Positions 48,716 through 58,549 of a DNA stretch of 64,000 bases are shown piece after piece. The stretch spans positions 18,160 through 82,159 of the forward strand of contig JAEXNR010000034.1 in NCBI GenBank assembly GCA_023439505.1, written 5' to 3'. Within the stretch, counting starts at the first letter, position 1. The number at the start of each line of letters is the position of its first letter. The notes under the pieces were generated by a model that searched no databases, had not been told where the DNA came from, and was given only the letters and a program-made list of their open reading frames with translations. The DNA is from Bacillota bacterium. GTDB taxonomy: Bacteria; Bacillota; Clostridia; Lachnospirales; Lachnospiraceae. The position numbers and the translations under genes are program-made.

Positions 48716-50149
48716 ATGGCAAAGGAAAAGAAATTGGTAGAGGCTATCACTTCTATGGAAGAGGATTTTGCCCAATGGTACACAGACATTGTTAAGAAGG
48801 CTGAATTAATTGAGTATTCCAGCGTGAGAGGCTGTATGATTTTAAGACCAAATGGCTATGCCATCTGGGAGAATATCCAAAGACAGTTGGATTCGGATTT
48901 TAAGGATACGGGTGTTGAGAATGTTTATATGCCCATGTTTATTCCCGAAAGCCTGTTACAAAAGGAAAAGGATCATGTGGAAGGGTTTGCTCCCGAGGTA
49001 GCCTGGGTAACGCATGGGGGGTTAGAGCCGTTACAGGAGAGATTATGTGTAAGACCCACCTCAGAAACCTTGTTCTGCGACTTTTATTCTAATATTATTC
49101 ACTCCCACAGGGATCTGCCGAAATTATATAACCAGTGGTGTTCTGTTGTCCGCTGGGAGAAGACCACCCGACCATTCCTTCGTTCCATGGAATTTCTGTG
49201 GCAGGAAGGCCATACGGCACATGCAACAGCAGAAGAGGCTGAGGAAAGAACCATACAGATGTTAAATGTCTATGCGGATTTTTGTGAAAGAGTTCTGGCA
49301 ATTCCTATGATTAAGGGACGCAAATCAGAGAAAGAGAAATTTGCAGGTGCTCATGCTACCTATACCATAGAAGCACTGATGCATGATGGCAAGGCACTGC
49401 AATCCGGAACCAGCCATAATTTCGGTGATGGGTTTGCAAAAGCATTTGATATTCAATATACGGATAAAAATAATACGTTACAGTATGTTCACCAGACGTC
49501 CTGGGGATTATCCACCAGAATTATCGGCGCAATCATCATGGTACACGGAGATGACAGCGGGTTGGTACTTCCACCCAGAATTGCTCCCACACAGGTAATG
49601 ATTATTCCAATTAATCAAAACAAAGAGGGTGTCATGGAGAAGGCTTTGTGGTTAAAGGAGCAGTTGGGTTCCTATAAGGTTAAAGTTGATGGATCCGATA
49701 AGAGCCCCGGCTGGAAATTCAGTGAGCAGGAAATGCGCGGAATTCCTCTTCGAATAGAAATCGGTCCAAAGGATATTGAGGCAAATCAGGCGGTGATTGT
49801 CAGAAGAGACACCAGAGAGAAGACGGTAATATCTCTTGATGAGATTGCCGTAAGGGTAGGCGAAATCCTTGAGACAATGCAGTCCGATCTGCTGGAAAGA
49901 GCAAGAAATCACAGAGACTCTCATACCTATACAGCAACAACGATGGAAGAATTCTCAAAAATCATTGAAGAGAAACCGGGTTTTATCAAAGCAATGTGGT
50001 GTGAAGATGCGGCATGTGAGAAGGAAATTAAAGAGAAGACAGGTGCAAGCTCCAGATGTATGCCTTTCGAACAGGAGCATCTTTCCGATACCTGCGTATG
50101 CTGCGGGAAACCGGCAAAGACTTTGACTTACTGGGGCAGGGCCTACTAA
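48716..50149 (+). CDS. proS: Prolyl-tRNA synthetase, archaeal/eukaryote-like short type
   Basis: Class II synthetase of 477 residues charging tRNA-Pro. Seen: motif 1 region RPNGYAIWENIQRQLD, motif 2 RWEKTTRPFLRSMEFLWQEGHTAHAT, FGDGFAKAFDIQY and motif 3 GDDSGLVLPPRIAPTQV, then the anticodon domain and a C-terminal zinc-like part with CEDAACEKEI and CVCCGKPAKTLTYWGRAY. It lacks the editing insertion of the long bacterial ProRS and belongs to the type 3 group common in Clostridia. Regulated by the T-box leader just upstream. Confidence 0.96.
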   Translation: MAKEKKLVEAITSMEEDFAQWYTDIVKKAELIEYSSVRGCMILRPNGYAIWENIQRQLDSDFKDTGVENVYMPMFIPESLLQKEKDHVEGFAPEVAWVTHGGLEPLQERLCVRPTSETLFCDFYSNIIHSHRDLPKLYNQWCSVVRWEKTTRPFLRSMEFLWQEGHTAHATAEEAEERTIQMLNVYADFCERVLAIPMIKGRKSEKEKFAGAHATYTIEALMHDGKALQSGTSHNFGDGFAKAFDIQYTDKNNTLQYVHQTSWGLSTRIIGAIIMVHGDDSGLVLPPRIAPTQVMIIPINQNKEGVMEKALWLKEQLGSYKVKVDGSDKSPGWKFSEQEMRGIPLRIEIGPKDIEANQAVIVRRDTREKTVISLDEIAVRVGEILETMQSDLLERARNHRDSHTYTATTMEEFSKIIEEKPGFIKAMWCEDAACEKEIKEKTGASSRCMPFEQEHLSDTCVCCGKPAKTLTYWGRAY

Positions 50150-50240
50150 TCAGTGTGAACCAAAACATTTCACACGAAAGCCAGGAGCAGACATAGCGGT
50201 CGGTAAGGGAAAAAACGTATGGCTTTATAAATGAGGGATG

Positions 50241-50287
50241 ACCGGCAGTTTTTATACTTGGTTTGGAAAAGTATGGAGACTGCCGGT
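50241..50287 (+). terminator. Hairpin after proS
   Basis: ACCGGCAGT (50241-50249) pairs with ACTGCCGGT (50279-50287) about 90 bases after the stop; the T-rich tail is short, so termination strength is unsure. Confidence 0.6.
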
Positions 50288-50378
50288 TGCTGTTTATTAC
50301 AGGGATAAGCCTTGAATTCATGGTAAGGCTCTGATATAATCTGGATAGGCTTTAGAAAGGCAAATTAGGAGGCGGCAC

Positions 50379-51746
50379 ATGAAGATCCAGGTACCGGAAC
50401 AAGTAAATGACATGATCCATAAATTAATGGAGCACGGATTCGAAGCATATATCGTGGGTGGCTGTGTCAGGGATATGCTTCTTGGACGTGAGCCGGAGGA
50501 CTGGGACATCACGACTTCAGCCACACCCTATGAGGTAAAAAGGATATTTAAGAGAACCGTAGATACCGGAATTGCCCATGGTACTGTTACGGTGCTTCTT
50601 GATAAGAATCATTATGAGGTGACCACATACCGCCTTGATGGTGAATATGAGGACAACAGACATCCAAAGGAGGTCTCCTTCACCTCGAGTCTAATGGAGG
50701 ATTTAAAACGCAGGGACTTTACCATTAATGCCATGGCATACAATGAAGAAGAAGGTTTTATCGACCTTTTTGGGGGAAGAGAAGACCTTGAGAAGGGACT
50801 GGTCCGCTGCGTCGGAAGTGCGGGAGAACGGTTTGATGAGGACGCACTTCGTATACTTCGTGCGGTGCGTTTCTCGGCGCAATTAGATTTCTCTGTAGAG
50901 GAAGAAACGCTAACTGCCCTGAAATCAAAGGTGGAGCTGCTTCATCATATCAGCGCGGAGCGGATTCGGGTGGAACTTACAAAACTTCTGGTATCCGAGC
51001 ATCCTGACCGGTTGCGTTTGCTGTATGAAACCGGGATTACAAGAATTGTTCTACCGGAATTCGATCCAATGATGACCACCGGCCAAAAGAATATTCATCA
51101 TATCTATTCTGTGGGTGAACATACCATTCATGCGGTCGCAACCATTGCAGACAAACAAAACACAAGGAGTTTCGGACCCAGAGAGAGGATGATTCTGCGC
51201 TGGACTATGTTGCTCCATGATATTGAGAAACCAGGTACCATTACCCTTGGCAAGGATGGCCAGAATCATTTCTACGGTCATCAGGAAAAGGGGGCATTAA
51301 CCGCCAGGAGGATATTAAAACGGTTAAAATTTGATAATGATACCTTAAATACCGTGGTACATCTGATCAGGTGGCATGATTACAGATTTGTTTTAACACC
51401 CTCCGGGATGAGAAAAGCTGTCTCAAAGATAGGCAAAGAATATATGGAACTGTTATTTGAGGTAAACCGGGCAGATACATCTGCCAAAAATCCGGCTAAG
51501 ACCCGGGAAAAGTATGAAAAACTGGCCATGGCGATGAAATTATATGAGGATATATTGTCGAAGGGCGAATGTGTCAGTATAAAGGAGTTAAAAATTAATG
51601 GAAATGATTTAATTGAACATGGTTTTCGACCGGGAAAAGAACTGGGAGAGCTTTTAAATTATTTATTAACATTGGTGATAGAAAATCCGGAGGATAATGA
51701 CAAGGAAAAACTGCTTTTATTGGCATACGGATGGAATAACAAGTAA
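50379..51746 (+). CDS. cca: tRNA CCA-adding nucleotidyltransferase with HD domain
   Basis: A 455-residue class II nucleotidyltransferase adding or repairing 3'-CCA of tRNAs. Seen: AYIVGGCVRDMLLGREPEDWDITTSATP (nucleotidyl transfer motif with the DxD pair), RRDFTINAMAYN, ERFDEDALRILRAVRFSAQLDF (template Arg region) and a C-terminal HD domain (MLLHDIEKPGTI, HQEKGALTARRIL, HLIRWHDYRF) seen in many Clostridia. It is closed by the 51772 terminator. Confidence 0.94.
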   Translation: MKIQVPEQVNDMIHKLMEHGFEAYIVGGCVRDMLLGREPEDWDITTSATPYEVKRIFKRTVDTGIAHGTVTVLLDKNHYEVTTYRLDGEYEDNRHPKEVSFTSSLMEDLKRRDFTINAMAYNEEEGFIDLFGGREDLEKGLVRCVGSAGERFDEDALRILRAVRFSAQLDFSVEEETLTALKSKVELLHHISAERIRVELTKLLVSEHPDRLRLLYETGITRIVLPEFDPMMTTGQKNIHHIYSVGEHTIHAVATIADKQNTRSFGPRERMILRWTMLLHDIEKPGTITLGKDGQNHFYGHQEKGALTARRILKRLKFDNDTLNTVVHLIRWHDYRFVLTPSGMRKAVSKIGKEYMELLFEVNRADTSAKNPAKTREKYEKLAMAMKLYEDILSKGECVSIKELKINGNDLIEHGFRPGKELGELLNYLLTLVIENPEDNDKEKLLLLAYGWNNK

Positions 51747-51771
51747 CTTGTGCTAACAGAACGGGACAGGA

Positions 51772-51816
51772 AAAAAGCGTTGGAAAAATTTAAAATCAAT
51801 TTTTCCAACGCTTTTT
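51772..51816 (+). terminator. Strong terminator after cca
   Basis: A perfect 19-bp stem (51772-51790 with 51798-51816) bounded by A and T runs, 25 bases after the cca stop. It separates cca from the CotS-like gene and shows that the upstream part of that frame is not coding. Confidence 0.93.
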
Positions 51817-51887
51817 ATATTCATGAATTAGATATTGATATCATAATATTAGTAGACGGGTATTATCATATAGTAGGAGGATTAGCT

Positions 51888-52976
51888 GTGGAGGATAGAA
51901 TTCAGGAAGCGTTAAAAAAATATCGTCTAAAGATTTACAATATATATAGAGCCAGAGGTGCTTATCTTTTAGAGACCGATTGCGGATTAAAATTATATAA
52001 ATGCTTTGAGGGCTCTAAGAACAGGGCCCTGTTTGAACATAAGGTAAAGGAGCACCTGTTCCAAAGCGGCTATTCCAATACAGATCTCTTTGTGAAGACA
52101 GTGGACGACGATATCCTGTCGGAGGATTCCACGGGCACACAATATATCATGAAAAACTGGTTCTGGGGGGAAGAATGCAATCTAAAGGAACTATCCCAGA
52201 TTGAAACAGCTGCATCCAATCTGGCCAGACTACATTGCATTCTTACAGACGTTGACTTTACAAAGGATCAGATGGAACATAATATTTCCCCTGATCTATT
52301 GGATACCTTTGATAAAAGGAACAGGGAATTAAAAAGGGTAAAGAGCTATATTCGTAATAAGCGTCAGAAAAATGAATTCGAACTCTCCTATTTGAATTAC
52401 TATGATACTTTTTATGAACAGGGATTAATTGCTGCAGACCGGTTGTTGTCTTCTTCCTACCCGTCACTTCATACTGAGGCAGTTGACAGACACATGGTAT
52501 GCCACGGAAATTATACTTATCACAACATTATTATGTTAAAAAATAAAAGTGAAGCTATGACAAAGGCGTATGTTCCACCGGGCTGGATCAATAAGCAGCC
52601 GGTTTGTGCCACAGAGCTTTCCCACAGCGGCTCTAATATGATAGCAACTACGAATTTTGAAAAGGCTTATATTGGTTTGCAGATATCGGACCTTTACCAA
52701 TTTGTTCGCAAGGTCATGGAAAAGAACGACTGGGATATTATGTATGGCAGCAATATGATTGATGCCTATGACCGGGTAAAGCCGATCTCCAGGGAAGAAT
52801 TAAATATTTTATATCTGCTCCTTGTATACCCTGAGAAGTTCTGGAAAATAACTAATTTTTATTATAATGGTAAGAAGTCCTGGATCTCAGGGCGTAATAT
52901 TCAAAAATTAAACAGCATCGGGGAGCAAAATGCCAAAAAGGAAATGTTTATGAACAAACTGGAGAGCATCTTGTAG
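51888..52976 (+). CDS. CotS-like spore coat kinase-fold protein
   Basis: A 362-residue protein of the CotS/YutH/HipA-like aminoglycoside-phosphotransferase-fold family found in spore coats. Seen: IYRARGAYLLETDCGLKLYKCFEGSKNRALFEHKV (beta-rich N-lobe), YIMKNWFWGEECNLKE, ASNLARLHCIL and HMVCHGNYTYHNIIML, corresponding to the CHGDxxxxN catalytic-loop pattern but with Asn where Asp is usual, so kinase activity is doubtful. Start: GTG 51888 lies seven bases after AGGAGG; the longer frame from GTG 51750 runs through the cca terminator and has no ribosome site. Likely expressed late in sporulation. Confidence 0.85.
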   Translation: MEDRIQEALKKYRLKIYNIYRARGAYLLETDCGLKLYKCFEGSKNRALFEHKVKEHLFQSGYSNTDLFVKTVDDDILSEDSTGTQYIMKNWFWGEECNLKELSQIETAASNLARLHCILTDVDFTKDQMEHNISPDLLDTFDKRNRELKRVKSYIRNKRQKNEFELSYLNYYDTFYEQGLIAADRLLSSSYPSLHTEAVDRHMVCHGNYTYHNIIMLKNKSEAMTKAYVPPGWINKQPVCATELSHSGSNMIATTNFEKAYIGLQISDLYQFVRKVMEKNDWDIMYGSNMIDAYDRVKPISREELNILYLLLVYPEKFWKITNFYYNGKKSWISGRNIQKLNSIGEQNAKKEMFMNKLESIL

Positions 52977-53062
52977 GAAAAGAATACAGGATTGAATTGA
53001 TCGGTGATATAAGCTATAATACATAACAGAGAAACTGTTCACGATGGAATAGAAGGATACTT

Positions 53063-54583
53063 ATGAAATCAGAGTCGGAAATTAAAAAAACGAATAAGGT
53101 TCAAATGAGACCTATTGTCAGCCTGTTAGTCGGATTATCTTTTTTTTCGGTGATTCTTCTTGCCACCATGCTGGGAACCAATCACGGATCAAACGGGTCA
53201 AAAAACGCCAGGGAAACTTCTGTGAAGACCAAAAATGAGACAAAGGATGAGGTGAAGGCGGATTATAACAGTGAAATTCTGGCGGTGGTAAAGAAAATAG
53301 ACACGCAAAATCAGGAGATTCTATTGCTTGACATCGGCAGTAAACAGGACTTAGTCTTTACCTATAATGGTGGTACCGATATTACAGACCGGTATGGAAA
53401 GCTTATGTCCATCAGCCAGATAGAGATTGGTGAGATGGTAGATGCAGGATATCTAAAGGGTAATAACAAACTTGTAAAATTGCATTTATCAACAAAAGCT
53501 TGGGAATATGCGGATGTAAACAACCTGTCCATATATCCGGATGGACAGATAATGAAAATAGCAAGAACAAAATATAAATATACAGATCAAATCGTGGTTG
53601 TGGATGGTGATCAGCTGGAAACTGTTGATCATCTGGCAGAACAGGATGTTCTTACGATCTGGGGATATGAAGAGACCATTTGGTCTGTCACAGTTACCAA
53701 GGGACATGGGATCGTAATGCTGGAAGATGATCAGGACTTCATGGGAGCTTATGTTACGGTAGGTTATGAATCCATGCAGCAGATTTCAAAGGACATACAG
53801 ATACCGATAAGAGAGGGCAATTTTAATCTTACGGTGGAAAATGGAGCATTTAGTGCAACGAAGAATATAACGGTTAATCGAAATGAGAAGACCGTCGTAT
53901 CTCTGGCTGATTTGGGACCGAAGGCCATAAAAAAGAGTAAAATTGTGTTTGATATTACACCGCTGGGTGCGGATTTATATTTGGATGGTGAACTTATGTC
54001 ATATGCAAATCCCATTGAAGTTCCTTATGGAGCGCATAAGGTAGAAGTATCTTTGGGTGGATATACCACTTTTAAGGGAACATTGAATGTGGATGAAGCA
54101 GGTAAAACCGTGAAGATCGACCTGCCTGAGGCAAATAGTCAGAAGGAAGCGAAGGTAACAGTAACAAACAATGATACTGGAACAGACACGGGAACAGACA
54201 CTGGAACAGATACGGGAACAGACAATGGAACAGATACGGGAACAGATTCCTCGGCGGATACGCCGACTCAGACAGATGAGGATGATTGGATCTCTGATTC
54301 TGATACCCGGCAAGACTTACCGGATTCAACAAACTTTCCTTCTGAAGAAGAACAGACCGTGGATAACAAACATTTGATGTACATACAAAACCCCATGGGG
54401 GCTTCCGTATATTTGAATGGGAAATATCTTGGTACCTCACCCGGAGGGTATAAAAAGGTGATTGGTACCCATGTGCTTACATTCATTAAGGAAGGTTATC
54501 AAACCAAAAGCTATACGGTAGAGATATCAAATGATGGGAAGGATACCTATTTTAGTTTGCCGGATATGGTTAAGTCATCATAG
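53063..54583 (+). CDS. Membrane-anchored PEGA-domain protein with Thr-Gly-Thr-Asp repeat
   Basis: A 506-residue protein. A transmembrane anchor (about 17-35, PIVSLLVGLSFFSVILLATML) is followed by an extracytoplasmic region with beta domains, two PEGA-like units (KSKIVFDITPLGADLYLDGELM-type at about 293-350 and NPMGASVYLNGKYLGTSPGGYKKV near 452-475) and, between them, a low-complexity GTDTGTDTGTD tract (about 374-396). PEGA domains occur in surface proteins and often bind cell wall or carbohydrates. No homologue recognised beyond this; single gene between cotS-like and a membrane coiled-coil gene. Confidence 0.8.
   Translation: MKSESEIKKTNKVQMRPIVSLLVGLSFFSVILLATMLGTNHGSNGSKNARETSVKTKNETKDEVKADYNSEILAVVKKIDTQNQEILLLDIGSKQDLVFTYNGGTDITDRYGKLMSISQIEIGEMVDAGYLKGNNKLVKLHLSTKAWEYADVNNLSIYPDGQIMKIARTKYKYTDQIVVVDGDQLETVDHLAEQDVLTIWGYEETIWSVTVTKGHGIVMLEDDQDFMGAYVTVGYESMQQISKDIQIPIREGNFNLTVENGAFSATKNITVNRNEKTVVSLADLGPKAIKKSKIVFDITPLGADLYLDGELMSYANPIEVPYGAHKVEVSLGGYTTFKGTLNVDEAGKTVKIDLPEANSQKEAKVTVTNNDTGTDTGTDTGTDTGTDNGTDTGTDSSADTPTQTDEDDWISDSDTRQDLPDSTNFPSEEEQTVDNKHLMYIQNPMGASVYLNGKYLGTSPGGYKKVIGTHVLTFIKEGYQTKSYTVEISNDGKDTYFSLPDMVKSS
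54174..54249 (+). repeat. In-frame 12-bp repeats coding for GTDT tract
   Basis: About six copies of a 12-base unit (GGAACAGAYACK) within the PEGA gene encode the Gly-Thr-Asp-Thr tract. Units differ mainly at synonymous positions, so the protein sequence is kept while DNA has drifted; copy number may vary between strains. Confidence 0.85.
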
Positions 54584-54802
54584 AAAGAGATTGTTTATGC
54601 ATCATATTATCCTTTCTATACCGACAAACAGGAAGAAATTGGAATAGGTATTTTGTCGATTTAACATTATTTTACAATTATTATCCATTATTTTAAACAA
54701 AGAATAAAGTTTGTGTCTACCGAATTATCATTCCCTCTCTTTTCAAATATTACATTATCAGTTATAATAAATGTAAAATTTTGGATTAGAGAGGGGATTT
54801 TT

Positions 54803-55957
54803 ATGCTGACGTTACAGGACTTATTTGACAAAAATATTCTGGCATATTCCTTTGTGGGATTATGCGGGTTGGGAATTTTGGTTCGTTTTATCATCGATAT
54901 GGTTTATAAACGATTGCTAAAAGAATCGGACAACCTGGGGACAACAAAAAGCAAACCATTGAAACACATGAAAATGAAGTTTGAAACCTGTTATAAATTG
55001 AAGATAGGTGTTAATAATGTGGATACATTTGTGGATAAGAATATTTTGCGGTATCGCTTTTGTGGAATTCTTTTATCCACATGGGAGAACTTCTGTGGAC
55101 AAGTTCTCTTCCTGACACTGCTACTTGTCCCTGTTTTAGCGGTCTTCGGGGTTATTTATCAATGTGGACAGGATGAAATATTGTTCACAGGGTCAATTGG
55201 TATCGCAGCGGGATCGATTATGATCCTTGTGGATAAAAGTATCAATTTGTCGATAAAGAAAAAGGTCATAGGATTAAATTTAAGGGATTATTTTGAAAAT
55301 TTCCTCAAAGTAAGACTGGAACAGGAAGCGTTTCATCCGGAAATGCTGGATCAATATCGCAAAGAGTATTTTCAGGCAATGGATGGAAATCCGGCAAAGG
55401 CGGATGCTGTGGCAGCAGCAAAGGGGGAGCCCAAGGATGAACTTGGAAGAAGAAGGGAAGCAAGACAAAAGAAGGAAGAAGAAAAGCGTATAAAGGCAGT
55501 ACAAAGGGAAGCGGAGCAAAAGAAGATAGAGGAGGCGCGCAGAGAGGAAGAGAAGCAAAGAATTGAAGAGAAGAAACAGTTGGCTGCAAAGCGAAGGGAA
55601 GAGGAGCTGGCGCGGCTGGAAGAAGAACGGCTGGCACTTGAGGAGCGACGGTCGGAATTAAAAAAGAAAGAAGAAGAGAAGCGGCTGGCAAATGAACGAA
55701 AACAGCGTGAAATGGAAGAAAAGGACCGCTTATTACATAGCATAGAGCGAGAATTAAAAAGTCAGGAAGTTAAGACGGAGATCAATCCGGTACTAAACGG
55801 AGCGGAAGAAATTGCAGCTGAGAAGGAAAGAGGCAAGCCGGATAGTACGGTGAAAGAAACCACGACCCACGGGGCTCCTGGCAAGAAGAAAACGAATGGT
55901 GTAAGTGTTCAGGAGGACAAGCTGATCGAGGATGTTTTGAAGGAGTTTTTTGCATAA
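54803..55957 (+). CDS. Membrane protein with long charged coiled coil
   Basis: A 384-residue protein, unrecognised. Three hydrophobic segments lie in the first ~160 residues (ILAYSFVGLCGLGILVRFIIDMV near the start, VLFLTLLLVPVLAVFGVIYQC and FTGSIGIAAGSIMILV), then a cytoplasmic Glu/Lys/Arg-rich coiled coil (about 210-320, KKEEEKRIKAVQREAEQKK-type). The end EDKLIEDVLKEFFA is distinct and may be a binding peptide. ATG 54803 has GAGAGGGG upstream; ATG 54713 has no site. It may be a scaffold or membrane-envelope component, function unknown. Confidence 0.75.
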   Translation: MLTLQDLFDKNILAYSFVGLCGLGILVRFIIDMVYKRLLKESDNLGTTKSKPLKHMKMKFETCYKLKIGVNNVDTFVDKNILRYRFCGILLSTWENFCGQVLFLTLLLVPVLAVFGVIYQCGQDEILFTGSIGIAAGSIMILVDKSINLSIKKKVIGLNLRDYFENFLKVRLEQEAFHPEMLDQYRKEYFQAMDGNPAKADAVAAAKGEPKDELGRRREARQKKEEEKRIKAVQREAEQKKIEEARREEEKQRIEEKKQLAAKRREEELARLEEERLALEERRSELKKKEEEKRLANERKQREMEEKDRLLHSIERELKSQEVKTEINPVLNGAEEIAAEKERGKPDSTVKETTTHGAPGKKKTNGVSVQEDKLIEDVLKEFFA

Positions 55958-55994
55958 TTATCATCATATTCCCATAGAAAAATGATAATTTTTT
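55956..55994 (+). terminator. Terminator after the coiled-coil gene
   Basis: AATTATCAT (55956-55964, overlapping the stop) pairs with ATGATAATT (55982-55990), followed by T residues. Confidence 0.7.
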
Positions 55995-56068
55995 CGTAAG
56001 AAAAGTCATTGAATAAAAAGTTGGACTTTGTTAGAATATAAGAAAAATGGATAAAGGAGTATTTTAAC

Positions 56069-57418
56069 ATGGATCAAAAAGTTGGATTAGATTATTCTGT
56101 GGCTAAAAAGTTTATATCCGATCATGAGGTTGAGATGATAAAATCAGCTGCGGAAGCTGCAAAAGAAGAGCTTCTGGGCAGAAACGGCGCAGGAAATGAT
56201 TTTTTGGGTTGGATCGATCTGCCCGTTGCGTACGATAAGGAAGAATTTGACCGCATACAAAAAGCGTCAGCTAAAATTCAGAGCGATTCGGAAGTTTTAT
56301 TGGTAATCGGTATCGGGGGTTCTTATCTTGGTGCGAGAGCAGCTGTTGAATTCTTAAGGCACAGCTTCTACAATTCTGTATCCAAGAAAATCAGAAAGAC
56401 ACCGGAGATTTATTTTGTCGGCAATAATATCAGCAGCAATTATATGAACCATTTGATCGAAGTGATCGGAGACAGAGATTTTTCTATTAACATTATCAGC
56501 AAATCAGGAACAACAACCGAGCCTGCCATTGCTTTCCGTGTATTTAAGAAGCTTCTGAATGAGAAATATACAAGAGCAGAAGCTGCAAAAAGAATATATG
56601 CAACAACGGATAAGGCAAAGGGGGCACTTAAGAATCTTGCAACGGAAGAAGGATACGAGAGCTTTGTTGTACCGGATGATGTAGGAGGACGTTTTTCTGT
56701 ATTGACGGCAGTAGGACTTCTTCCCATTGCAGTCAGCGGAGCGGATATCGTGAAGCTGATGGAGGGCGCGGCCAGTATGAGGAATTACTGTCTGAATCTC
56801 CCTTACGAGTCAAATGATTCCATGAAATATGCAGCCCTTCGTCATGTATTACTGAAGAAAGGCAAGAGTATTGAGATTCTTGTAAATTATGAGCCATCTC
56901 TTCACTATTTCTCCGAGTGGTGGAAACAGCTCTTTGGTGAAAGTGAAGGAAAAGACCAGAAGGGGATCTATCCGGCATCTGTTGATTTTACTACGGATCT
57001 GCATTCCATGGGTCAGTTTATTCAGGACGGACAGAGAACCATGTATGAGACAATTCTCAATGTGGAATCTTCAAAGACTGAGATTATTCTGGAAGAGGAA
57101 GAGGTTGATCTGGACGGATTGAACTATCTTGCCGGAAAGAATGTTGATTTTGTGAATAAGAGTGCAATGAAAGGTACGCTTCTTGCACATACTGACGGCA
57201 ATGTTCCTAATTTGATGATTAATATACCGGAGCAGGATGAGTTCTATCTGGGAGAACTGTTTTATTTCTTTGAATTTGCAGTTGGAATCAGTGGTTATAT
57301 GTTAGGAGTGAATCCTTTTGACCAGCCCGGAGTTGAGAGCTATAAGAAGAATATGTTCGCACTTCTTGGAAAACCGGGATTTGAAGCGCAAAGAGAAGAA
57401 CTATTAAAGAGATTATAA
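56069..57418 (+). CDS. pgi: Glucose-6-phosphate isomerase
   Basis: Interconverts glucose-6-phosphate and fructose-6-phosphate in glycolysis. The 449-residue protein has GIGGSYLGARAAVEFL, ISKSGTTTEPAIAFRVFKKLL (phosphate-binding), GGRFSVLTAVGLLPIA, LHSMGQFIQDGQRTMYET (catalytic part) and a final HTDGNVPN and NPFDQPGVESYKKNMF region with the catalytic Lys. Length and motifs match the short bacterial Pgi of Firmicutes. Single gene with its own terminator downstream. Confidence 0.96.
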   Translation: MDQKVGLDYSVAKKFISDHEVEMIKSAAEAAKEELLGRNGAGNDFLGWIDLPVAYDKEEFDRIQKASAKIQSDSEVLLVIGIGGSYLGARAAVEFLRHSFYNSVSKKIRKTPEIYFVGNNISSNYMNHLIEVIGDRDFSINIISKSGTTTEPAIAFRVFKKLLNEKYTRAEAAKRIYATTDKAKGALKNLATEEGYESFVVPDDVGGRFSVLTAVGLLPIAVSGADIVKLMEGAASMRNYCLNLPYESNDSMKYAALRHVLLKKGKSIEILVNYEPSLHYFSEWWKQLFGESEGKDQKGIYPASVDFTTDLHSMGQFIQDGQRTMYETILNVESSKTEIILEEEEVDLDGLNYLAGKNVDFVNKSAMKGTLLAHTDGNVPNLMINIPEQDEFYLGELFYFFEFAVGISGYMLGVNPFDQPGVESYKKNMFALLGKPGFEAQREELLKRL

Positions 57419-57656
57419 ATAAAAAATAATATAAGCGGTCGAAGCCATGTATTTACGCTGTACTGTCACATAAATATAATATGAGAGTATAATATAGTAA
57501 TAATGAAAATGGTAGCAAGAGCAGTTTATCGGGATATTGGGTACATATCTTTGATATTCCGCAACCGAATCCCATTTTACCTCGTATTGAGTGTGAATAG
57601 ATTACTGCCCTGATACCTTACAAGAAACATTCGGCTGCTTAACATAGATATGAAAC

Positions 57657-57698
57657 AATCCGCCCCTTACCATTGGCCAGGGGCGGATTGATTTTTTT
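57657..57698 (+). terminator. Terminator between pgi and hemolysin-III-like gene
   Basis: AATCCGCCCCT (57657-57667) pairs with AGGGGCGGATT (57679-57689), followed by seven T. It ends the pgi transcript about 240 bases after the stop. Confidence 0.88.
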
Positions 57699-58359
57699 AT
57701 GGCATCATTGCAATAAATTGATACATGAGGATAAAATGACAAAGGCTGCCGCCCATTACAAAGAGATGAAAGATCTCATGAGAGCCAAAGTATTTGTGTC
57801 TGTTGTTAAAGATGGAAAGCTTCAATGCATAGATAATGCCGCCTACTGTGTAGATGATGCCTCCCGCCAGGAGCCAGCCAAATGCAGCACCGGAAAGAGA
57901 ATTCATTAATTGGGTAAAAGCGAGGACACAAGTCCAGCCCATCGCAATGTATACGACGGAGGAGAACCATTTGGGGCAGGTAACCCAAAACCCGGTTACG
58001 ATAATTCCCAACAGTGCAAGACTCCATATGATAAGAAGCAAAACAACTCCGACGGTACCCTTAAGAGCAATCAGACAGATGGGGGTATAGGTACCTGCAA
58101 TAAGAACATAAATCATCATATGGTCAAATTTTCTTAATCTTTTATTGATTTTTTCCGATATATTAAAAGAATGATAAATCGTACTTGCAACATATAATAA
58201 AATCATACTGAGGATAAATATCCCCAAAGAAATCATATGAATTGGATCAGGATGAAGGGAGGCCTTTATCAGCAGCGGTGTAGTTGCAAACAATGCCATC
58301 AAAGTTCCAATCAGGTGAGTTATAGCACTTCCGGGGTCTTTCATTTTTTTCATTCTCAT
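57697..58359 (-). CDS. Hemolysin III / PAQR family membrane protein
   Basis: A 220-residue seven-helix membrane protein of the HlyIII/YqfA group (related to eukaryotic PAQR receptors). Seen: DPGSAITHLIGTLMALFATT at the start, YVASTIYHSFN (Ser and His of the putative metal site), LRKFDHMMIYVLIAGTYTPICL (Asp/His) and a C-terminal HEIFHLFVMGGSLCHF (two His). These residues suggest a metal-dependent hydrolase or ceramidase-like fold. Function in bacteria is uncertain. Alone on its strand. Confidence 0.9.
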   Translation of the reverse strand: MRMKKMKDPGSAITHLIGTLMALFATTPLLIKASLHPDPIHMISLGIFILSMILLYVASTIYHSFNISEKINKRLRKFDHMMIYVLIAGTYTPICLIALKGTVGVVLLLIIWSLALLGIIVTGFWVTCPKWFSSVVYIAMGWTCVLAFTQLMNSLSGAAFGWLLAGGIIYTVGGIIYALKLSIFNNRHKYFGSHEIFHLFVMGGSLCHFILMYQFIAMMP

Positions 58360-58549
58360 AAAATCAGCTCCTTAATTATATTATTATGATATTAGGTTCT
58401 TGCATATCATATGTATTTATACATCATGTGAATTTATAATTACGTGATGTAGTATTGATAACTATGTGTAATATGTTTATATACTACTACACGTCGAAAT
58501 GAAATGCAATACTAAAATTATTAAGATTTTGTTTAATTTAAAGCAAATA

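Noticed and set aside
51750..51887. N-terminal extension of the CotS-like protein
   Set aside because: It encodes a perfect terminator stem and has no ribosome binding site; an AGGAGG-GTG follows at 51888.
55280..55743. Long minus-strand open frames opposite the coiled-coil gene
   Set aside because: They are the Ser/Leu/Phe-rich mirror of the repetitive Glu/Lys codons of the real gene and lack start signals.
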